A stretch of 49,492 nucleotides of DNA, taken from contig CANRFB010000014.1 of assembly GCA_947629785.1 (NCBI GenBank), positions 1 to 49,492 on the forward strand, read 5' to 3'. Both the position numbers and the translations under genes were made by a program. The notes beneath the pieces were generated by a model that saw nothing but the letters and a program-made list of their open reading frames with translations, was not told the origin of the DNA and searched no databases. Source of the stretch: an uncultured Clostridia bacterium (GTDB lineage Bacteria > Bacillota > Clostridia > Oscillospirales > Ruminococcaceae). Of this stretch, positions 17,749 to 23,702 are shown in pieces (the stretch's first letter is position 1; each line of letters opens with the position of its first letter).

Positions 17749-18969
17749 TTATTTCCGTATTCTTATAATGGAATTTTCGGGGTAGACCTTTTCGCAGGGT
17801 ATGCGTATCTCCATCATGGCGTGATTGGCATTTTCAATCTCGTTTCCGTCCCCGTCGTAAAGCTTTTCAACGGTCAGTGTGTCAAACTTTGTTTTCGGGG
17901 AAAGTATCTCCACTGTATCGCCTCGGCTGAAAAAATTCCGCTGCGTGGCGTAAATAAACCCATTCTGACATTTTTCAATAACCGCGGCAATATCATATTC
18001 GCGGATATATCCGCTGTTTTCATAATACTGACAGTCATTGGGGTGTCCGAAGAAAAATCCCGTACAGTAATTCCTGTGACTTACTTTAAATACTTCATCT
18101 TTTATCCAGTCGGGAAGTTTATAATCATCGGGGGAATTTTTCAGAATATCCGCAGCCATTCTGTAAGCGTTTGTCACCACAGACACATAATAGGAAGATT
18201 TCGCCCGCCCCTCTATCTTGAAGCTTGTGACCCCTGCTTCCGCCAATTTGTCAAGATGTTCTATCATGCAAAGGTCTTTCGCGTTAAGAATGTAGCTTCC
18301 CTTTTCGTCCTCGAAAACGGGGTAATACTCGCCTTTCCGCGTTTCCTCCATAAGGTGGTAACTCCAGCGGCAGGGCTGAGCACATTCCCCCCTGTTGGCG
18401 TCACGGTTTGTGAAATACTGTGACAGCAGGCACCTTCCCGAAAAGGACATACACATAGCGCCGTGGACGAAAGCTTCTATTTCAAGTTCCGCGGGGGTCT
18501 TTGCCCGAATTTCCGCAATTTCGTCAATGGAAAGTTCCCTTGCCACAACAACTCGCTTCACGCCCATATTGTAAAGTTCCGAGGCGGTCACATAATTTAC
18601 TATCCCCGTCTGGGTGGACATATGAATTTCCATATCGGGAGCATACTTTTTCACCAAGGAAAGCAAACCAATATCGGCGACGATAACCGCGTCAACACCG
18701 CTTGAAACGGCTTCTTCCATAAACTGCCCGAAATGCGGTATCTCGTCATTTCTCGGAAGTGTATTGCAGGTAAGGTAAACTTTTACATTCCTTGAATGTG
18801 CAAGTTCCACGGCGTTCTTTAACTCATCATAGGTGAAGTTCTTCGGTCCTGCCCTCATTCCGAAAGTTTTCCCGCCCAGATAAACAGCGTCCGCTCCGTA
18901 GTCAACAGCGGCGGTAAGACGTTCAGGATCTCCCGCAGGGGCAAGGACTTCCAAGTCATCATATTTCAT
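17749..18969 (-). CDS. Peptidase U32 family protein
   Basis: A 406-residue protein of the U32 family. The N-terminus LEVLAPAGDPERL and GADAVYLGG, the central EAFVHGAMC and the cysteine-bearing SGRCLLSQYFTNRDANRGECAQPCRW block are all typical. Members once called collagenase-like proteases are now linked to tRNA or rRNA hydroxylation (TrhP and RlhA), and the four-cysteine block fits an iron-sulfur or metal site. The closest relative by eye is the longer YrrO/TrhP group, so a tRNA U34 hydroxylation role is the best guess. Confidence 0.88.
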   Translation of the reverse strand: MKYDDLEVLAPAGDPERLTAAVDYGADAVYLGGKTFGMRAGPKNFTYDELKNAVELAHSRNVKVYLTCNTLPRNDEIPHFGQFMEEAVSSGVDAVIVADIGLLSLVKKYAPDMEIHMSTQTGIVNYVTASELYNMGVKRVVVARELSIDEIAEIRAKTPAELEIEAFVHGAMCMSFSGRCLLSQYFTNRDANRGECAQPCRWSYHLMEETRKGEYYPVFEDEKGSYILNAKDLCMIEHLDKLAEAGVTSFKIEGRAKSSYYVSVVTNAYRMAADILKNSPDDYKLPDWIKDEVFKVSHRNYCTGFFFGHPNDCQYYENSGYIREYDIAAVIEKCQNGFIYATQRNFFSRGDTVEILSPKTKFDTLTVEKLYDGDGNEIENANHAMMEIRIPCEKVYPENSIIRIRK

Positions 18970-18988
18970 CAGAAAGCCCTCCGAATTA

Positions 18989-20338
18989 TCACATCAAACC
19001 CGCTTCAACAGCATTCTGCTCGTGTTCCGCTAAAGTTTCGGCGTAATAGAAGTTGCCCTCATCATCTGACAGGAAGAAGTAATAATCCGTTTCCGCAGGG
19101 TAGAGGACTGCATTTATCGCATCAAGACCGGGATTGCATATAGGTCCGGGAGGAAGTCCCGCGCCCTCGTATGTATTGTAAGCGTCAAACATTTTCTGAG
19201 AATTTATCTCAATGTTCGGCTTGATAACATTTTCAACATAGTTCGATGTTGCGTCCGACTGCAAAAGCGGGAAATTATCGGGGTCGTTAAGGCGGTTATA
19301 GAAAACCGACGCCACACGCTTCATGTTCCATGTATCGGGAGCTTCCGCCTGAACTATCGAAGCCAGCGTAAGAACTTCCTCCAAGTCCATTCCGAGGTCG
19401 TCCATTCTGCCGTAAAGGTCGGGAGTAATGCGAGCCTCAAAATTCTTGTAAATTTTCTTAGCAACGACACGCGGGTCTTCATCAAGGAAAAACTGATATG
19501 TATCGGGAAAAAGATAACCCTCCATTCGGTAGAATTTTATGGTGCTTGTCTTTACCCTTTCCTCAAAATCAAATCCGAATTCCGAGATGTTGAACGTCCT
19601 GATAAACTCATCGGCATCGCAGACGCCTTTTTCTTCAAGTCTCTGAGCCGCATCGTAAAGGGTTATTCCCTCGGGGAATACAATATCAACGGTTTCCCGC
19701 TGATCCGCTACCTGCTCCTGTAAAACCTCGATTATCGTGCTGTAGTCCATCTGCGGTGAAAGCTCATGCGGACCGGCAATAAACGTTCCGTCCGCGCCTT
19801 TGAATCTCACAAATACCCTGAAAAGATCCGGCTCTGCAATTACACCCTCGCGGAAAAGCTGTTCCGCTATGTCGGCTGTGCTTGAATCCATGGGAATTTC
19901 AACCACCATTTCAATGTCCGATTTGCCTATTCCGAACAGTTCTTTTGCGCATTTCAATATGAAAACAGCCGCAAGTATGGACACGGAAATTATTACCACA
20001 CTTAATATCAATCCGAAAATAATGTGGGTGTGCCCCCGCTTTTTGCGGTGCTTCTTGGTTTTGTAACGCGGAACTTCTTCCTCATCGGATCCGTCATCGT
20101 CGTTTTCCTGCTCGTCCTCGCCCTCGGAAAGTTCTTCATCGGGAATTTCCTGCTCAGGAACTTCCTCCGTCTCCGGAATATCCGTTTCCGCGGTTACGGC
20201 AGTATCTTCCGCGCCCCCGCCGGAAACGTCCGCGGTAACATCTTCCGCAGCGGTTTCTGCGGGAACGGTTTCCTCCGGTATACTTTCCCGAATATCGTCC
20301 AGCGTAACATTATCCTCGGTAATTTCCTTATTTGCCAT
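18989..20338 (-). CDS. mltG: Endolytic murein transglycosylase MltG (YceG-like)
   Basis: Membrane-anchored lytic transglycosylase that trims nascent glycan strands. Residues 1-90 are a highly acidic, probably disordered cytoplasmic tail. A basic cluster (91-103) and one transmembrane segment (about 105-128) follow, then the extracellular YceG domain. The catalytic Glu lies in LTLASIVQAEA, and the C-terminal GLPPGPICNPGLDAINA is the family signature. The 449-residue length is longer than average because of the tail. It overlaps the upstream cyclo-ligase gene by 11 bases. Confidence 0.93.
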   Translation of the reverse strand: MANKEITEDNVTLDDIRESIPEETVPAETAAEDVTADVSGGGAEDTAVTAETDIPETEEVPEQEIPDEELSEGEDEQENDDDGSDEEEVPRYKTKKHRKKRGHTHIIFGLILSVVIISVSILAAVFILKCAKELFGIGKSDIEMVVEIPMDSSTADIAEQLFREGVIAEPDLFRVFVRFKGADGTFIAGPHELSPQMDYSTIIEVLQEQVADQRETVDIVFPEGITLYDAAQRLEEKGVCDADEFIRTFNISEFGFDFEERVKTSTIKFYRMEGYLFPDTYQFFLDEDPRVVAKKIYKNFEARITPDLYGRMDDLGMDLEEVLTLASIVQAEAPDTWNMKRVASVFYNRLNDPDNFPLLQSDATSNYVENVIKPNIEINSQKMFDAYNTYEGAGLPPGPICNPGLDAINAVLYPAETDYYFFLSDDEGNFYYAETLAEHEQNAVEAGLM

Positions 20339-20930
20339 CAGAACCCTTTTCCTTTCTGTGATCTTTGACCGATATTTCCGTAATGACTATATCCGCGGGA
20401 ATATCGTATTCGTCATGGGGAAGGCTTTCTTCCAGACATTGTGAATAGCATATCCCCACTTTCAGCATTTCCCAATGTTCGGACAAAAAGCGGTCATAAA
20501 AGCCTTTCCCGTAGCCAAGCCGAAAACCTTTTCCGTCATAGGAAAGCGCAGGAACTATGCAGACCGCTCCGTCAAACAGCGAAATTTCCCCGCACTTTTC
20601 GGGAACAGGCTCGTATATCCCGAAATATCCCTTTTTCAGCTCGTCAAACGAATGTATTTCGTAAAAAGCCATATTTCCGTTTTTATCCAGACTTTTTGGA
20701 ACGGCAACGGTTTTCCCGTCCTCAAAAGCCCGCGCTATCAGCCTGTGGGTATCCGCTTCGCTTTCCGCCGAAACGTATGTCAGCAGCAAAGCGCACCTGC
20801 GGTATTCCGCCAGAGAAACGATATTCTCAAAAATCCCCTCGTCCATGAATTTTTTCAAGTCGGGAGAAAATCCCGAACGAAGTGCTTTGTACTTTTTCCG
20901 CAGGGAAATTTTTTCCTCGGTCACGGGCAT
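20328..20930 (-). CDS. 5-formyltetrahydrofolate cyclo-ligase
   Basis: ATP-dependent enzyme that returns 5-formyl-THF to 5,10-methenyl-THF. The N-terminal LRKKYKALR supplies the basic ATP-binding residues, and the C-terminal GYGKGFYDRFL is the diagnostic motif. 200 residues is normal. It overlaps the DJ-1 family gene by ten bases upstream and mltG by 11 downstream, a common clostridial arrangement. Confidence 0.93.
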   Translation of the reverse strand: MPVTEEKISLRKKYKALRSGFSPDLKKFMDEGIFENIVSLAEYRRCALLLTYVSAESEADTHRLIARAFEDGKTVAVPKSLDKNGNMAFYEIHSFDELKKGYFGIYEPVPEKCGEISLFDGAVCIVPALSYDGKGFRLGYGKGFYDRFLSEHWEMLKVGICYSQCLEESLPHDEYDIPADIVITEISVKDHRKEKGSDGK

Positions 20931-21463
20931 AAAATAGCCTCTCTCAGCTTGTCGCTCCTCTCTTTGGAAACAAGCGCTTCAACAAGTTTCAGACCGAAAT
21001 CAACAGCAACTCCCGCGCCTCTTGCGGTGATGATATTTCCGTCTATAACCGCGGGAACGTCAAGAACTTCCGCGCCTGTCAGTTCGGATTCATAGCCTGT
21101 GTAGCAAACGGCTTTTCTGCCTTTCAGAAGTCCTTTATGTCCGAGAATTGACGGTGCGGCGCAGATAGCGCCTATAAAAATGTTGTTCTTCGCGCAGTAG
21201 TCAACGGACGCCTGAACGGCTTCGGATTTTTCAAGATTTACCGTGCCGGGCATACCTCCCGGAAGAACTATCATTTCAAGGTCGCTGTTCAGTTCAACAA
21301 GCATATCGTATGTGTCCGTCACAAAGGTGAGATTGTGGGAACTTTTGATAATGTTGTCCCCTATCCCCACAGTGTAAACTTCCTTTCCGCAGCGTCTCAG
21401 CAGGTCGATAGGCGCAACAGCCTCGGTTTCCTCAAAACCGTCCGCAAGAAAAACATAGATCAT
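20921..21463 (-). CDS. DJ-1/PfpI family protein
   Basis: A 180-residue single-domain protein of the DJ-1/ThiJ class. It has the acidic Glu in DGFEETEA and the nucleophilic Cys in GAICAAPSIL at the elbow. Relatives act as glyoxalases, deglycases or stress proteins, and the exact activity cannot be told from sequence. I chose the ATG at 21463, directly after GGAGG. The frame extends 30 codons upstream into the hairpin element and that part is not protein-like. The ribosome site touches one of the 26-bp direct repeats. Confidence 0.88.
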   Translation of the reverse strand: MIYVFLADGFEETEAVAPIDLLRRCGKEVYTVGIGDNIIKSSHNLTFVTDTYDMLVELNSDLEMIVLPGGMPGTVNLEKSEAVQASVDYCAKNNIFIGAICAAPSILGHKGLLKGRKAVCYTGYESELTGAEVLDVPAVIDGNIITARGAGVAVDFGLKLVEALVSKERSDKLREAILCP

Positions 21464-21474
21464 TTTAAATCCTC

Positions 21475-21500
21475 CAATTTTATTTATAAAATTTAATTTT
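21475..21500. repeat. Direct repeat, left copy
   Basis: A 26-bp AT-rich sequence identical to 21810-21835. It lies directly upstream of the GGAGG of the DJ-1 gene on the minus strand. Part of it (TTTATAAAATTTAA-like) is itself nearly symmetric. Confidence 0.85.
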
Positions 21501-21524
21501 GTTGAAAAGCATATTTTAAGTTTG

Positions 21525-21555
21525 TTTTGAAACAGTCCACCGGACTGTTTCAAAA
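21525..21555 (-). terminator. Strong hairpin, possible bidirectional terminator
   Basis: A perfect 14-bp stem with a 3-nt loop, with TTTT at one foot and AAAA at the other. It could stop minus-strand transcripts coming from tmk and DUF2156, although the U-run is short. Confidence 0.5.
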
Positions 21556-21809
21556 GGTAAAAAATAAATAACTTGCTTATTCAAGGGGGCGCCCTCTACG
21601 TAGGGCAGCCCCCTCTTGCCGCCTGCGGCGGCAATTCACCCCTTGCGGAGCTTTTAACGTATAGGGGAATTTCGCGCTCTGCGGAGCGCGACAAGGGGCT
21701 TTGCCCCTTGACCCCACCAGCGCGGCTGTGCTGGACCAGCTTTTCGGGCAAAGTTTTGTTTTTCACTATTTAGTTTGTCCGCGACTATTTTTAGTTTTTC
21801 GACAAGCTA

Positions 21810-21835
21810 CAATTTTATTTATAAAATTTAATTTT
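21810..21835. repeat. Direct repeat, right copy
   Basis: Identical to 21475-21500. It ends exactly where the DUF2156 stop codon begins (21836). Confidence 0.85.
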
Positions 21836-22717
21836 TTATTTGAATGTTACAACATTTTTTTGAAGCATGAACACGGGGTGGTAGGAATGTTTTGACTTTC
21901 TCAGTCCCTCAAGTCCGAGGTCCTCCTCCCGGTTGATGTATTCGTAATCCGTTGCCGCCGATTTGGCAAACTCATTGTTGATAGCCGCATACGCGCCCTG
22001 AATTTCGGCATTTGCCTTTTCAATGTGAATGTCGAATGTGTCGGAATTTATCCTGTCGCCGATAGTGAATGCCTGAATTTTCCCGTCAACGGTAATGACG
22101 CCGCCTTTCAGGTCAAGTTCTCCGAAAGAATTCATAAAGGTGTTTATGGCAAACTGTTCGCCGACGCTTGATTCATCGTCATAGCCGTTATTAAGATTAT
22201 AGCTTTTTACCGCAAACTCTATACACTCGTCAAAGTCATTTTCGGTCATGTCGTGGTATTCCCAGTTGTTTTCATAGAATCTTGCAAGGTGATTGCGCTT
22301 CTGATGATATTTCTTCCCCGCAAGAGTGCGGAGTTTTTCCGCCTCGTAAATGTAGTCGGAATCCGCTTCATCACAGGAAACAGTGTACATATCGGGAAAA
22401 AGTTCCTTAAAAAGCGGAAGTTTATCGTTTGTCACCGAACTTACCGCAAGGGGCGAACCCTGTTCTTCCGCCTCTTTCTTTAAAACCGTGAAAAGTTCCC
22501 TGTAGTCGCCTTTCCCTGCGGGAAATGTAAACCTCATGCCGTATTTCCCCGAGCATGAAATATAAAAGTCCTTGTAACGGCATATTTTCGTTTCATAAAG
22601 CCTGTGCCAAGCCAGATTGTTGGCAAAATTATACTCACAGCCTCTGAAATCTGATAATTTTAAAAGCTCTGTCACCCAAGGTCTGTCCGAAAGTTCAATA
22701 ACCTTGAAATCAAGCAT
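21836..22717 (-). CDS. DUF2156 (phosphatidylglycerol lysyltransferase-like) protein
   Basis: A 293-residue protein of the DUF2156 family, which has a tandem GNAT-like fold related to the catalytic domain of MprF. AGKKYHQKRNHLARF around residue 135 is the characteristic block, and the C-terminal INREEDLGLEGLRKSKHSYHP completes it. No membrane segments are present, so it is not a full MprF. It may transfer an aminoacyl or other acyl group, substrate unknown. It follows tmk by three bases and ends at the direct repeat of the hairpin element. Confidence 0.85.
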   Translation of the reverse strand: MLDFKVIELSDRPWVTELLKLSDFRGCEYNFANNLAWHRLYETKICRYKDFYISCSGKYGMRFTFPAGKGDYRELFTVLKKEAEEQGSPLAVSSVTNDKLPLFKELFPDMYTVSCDEADSDYIYEAEKLRTLAGKKYHQKRNHLARFYENNWEYHDMTENDFDECIEFAVKSYNLNNGYDDESSVGEQFAINTFMNSFGELDLKGGVITVDGKIQAFTIGDRINSDTFDIHIEKANAEIQGAYAAINNEFAKSAATDYEYINREEDLGLEGLRKSKHSYHPVFMLQKNVVTFK

Positions 22718-22720
22718 TGT

Positions 22721-23383
22721 TTATACCTCTATTTGTTTTAAAATTTCCATAATGTTCCTGCTGATATCCTCAATTGGAAGCGGTTCGCCGTCCTTGCTGC
22801 AAGGAACGACTTTCCAACCGCGCTTTTCCGCGGCGTAAAGCGCCGACTTCCTGCACGAACGGAGATATTCCACATCGGATTCGTGAATATCCTTGCGGCT
22901 TTCGTCGCCGTGGTACCGTCCCGACATAAGCTTCTGAGAAATTTCCACAGGCATATCCAGAAATATGACCATATCCGGCTTGGGAAGTCCCAGTTTGCCG
23001 TATTCGTAATCTTCCAGCCAGTCAAGGTAGCTTTCCCACTGTTCTTCGGGAAGTTTCACCATCTGGTGGATAGCGTTCGAGGAAACGTATCTGCTTGCCA
23101 GAATAAGTTCGCCGCGCTTATAGTTTTCCTCCCAGAACATCTTGTAGCTTGCGTATCTGTCCACGGCGTAAAAGCTTGACGCGGCATAGGCGTTCACGCC
23201 CGCGGCGCTTCCGGAAATTTCGCCGTTCAGGTACATTTTCACAAGCGCGGAAGATGGATTTTCATAATCCGGAAAGCTTATCGGCTTTACGGTATGCAGC
23301 TTTTCAAGTTTCTTTCCGATAATTTCAAACTGTGTGGTCTTTCCGCTGCCGTCCAGACCGTCCAGAACAACAAGTCTGCCCAT
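22721..23383 (-). CDS. tmk: Thymidylate kinase
   Basis: Phosphorylates dTMP to dTDP. P-loop GLDGSGKTT at the N-terminus, a DRY-type motif (AVDRYASYK), SRYVSSNAIHQ and a lid region with SGRYHGDESRKDIHE. 220 residues. The segment after the P-loop reads SFPDYENPSS rather than the REPGGT common in bacterial enzymes, so it belongs to a divergent branch of the family. First gene of a minus-strand transcript with its own promoter. Confidence 0.88.
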   Translation of the reverse strand: MGRLVVLDGLDGSGKTTQFEIIGKKLEKLHTVKPISFPDYENPSSALVKMYLNGEISGSAAGVNAYAASSFYAVDRYASYKMFWEENYKRGELILASRYVSSNAIHQMVKLPEEQWESYLDWLEDYEYGKLGLPKPDMVIFLDMPVEISQKLMSGRYHGDESRKDIHESDVEYLRSCRKSALYAAEKRGWKVVPCSKDGEPLPIEDISRNIMEILKQIEV

Positions 23384-23702
23384 AAGTATTCTCCCATAAA
23401 ATAATATTCCAATTATAATTATACCATTAAATTCTTATTTCGTCAACGATTATTTTGAACTGACATTTTTCGGAAATTGTTTATACTGCTTTAATTAGCA
23501 TTGTATTATTGTGCATTTTTAATAAACATATCTTCAAAAAGTTTGGTAATTGTATAAAATTTATCCATTATTAACAGTGAGTTCATAAATCCGACTGTAA
23601 TAATATATATAATTGTAATGTATAGTAATTTGTTTGATGTATATTTTCGATAATGGAGTAAGGAGGATACGGCAGTAACATTCCTGTCCGTCAAAATTTA
23701 CA
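23384..23702. promoter_or_regulatory. AT-rich divergent intergenic region between tmk and the flavodoxin-domain gene
   Basis: 319 bp without a convincing gene. The minus-strand tmk promoter is at 23418-23446. For the + gene a candidate -35 CTGACA (23460-23465) and -10 TATACT (23482-23487) are 16 bp apart. This would give a leader of over 200 nt. A strong AGGAGG lies at 23661-23666, 36 nt before the ATG. A minus-strand frame of 62 codons here looks like chance. Confidence 0.5.
23418..23446 (-). promoter_or_regulatory. Promoter of tmk
   Basis: TTGACG (complement of 23441-23446) and TATAAT (complement of 23418-23423) with 17-bp spacing. Confidence 0.8.

Larger units (their letters stand above)
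21475..21835. mobile_element. Multi-hairpin intergenic element flanked by 26-bp direct repeats
   Basis: A 361-bp gene-free block. Both ends carry the same 26-bp sequence (21475-21500 and 21810-21835, no mismatch). Between them lie at least five strong hairpins: 21525-21538 with 21542-21555 (14 bp), the GC-rich pair around 21585-21612, 21616-21623 with 21627-21634 (8 bp), 21672-21679 with 21684-21691 (8 bp), and 21692-21699 with 21703-21710 (8 bp). It is GC-rich in the middle and AT-rich at the ends. No transposase is encoded, so a non-autonomous MITE or REP-like element is the best label. It splits the tmk-DUF2156 pair from the DJ-1-to-radical-SAM run. Confidence 0.6.

Noticed and set aside
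21573-21773. 66-codon + strand frame inside the hairpin element
   Set aside because: It runs through the palindromes and its composition only reflects the GC-rich hairpins. There is no ribosome site.
23506-23694. 62-codon minus-strand frame between tmk and the flavodoxin-domain gene
   Set aside because: No ribosome site, no recognisable similarity, and it overlaps the leader and promoter region of the divergent gene.
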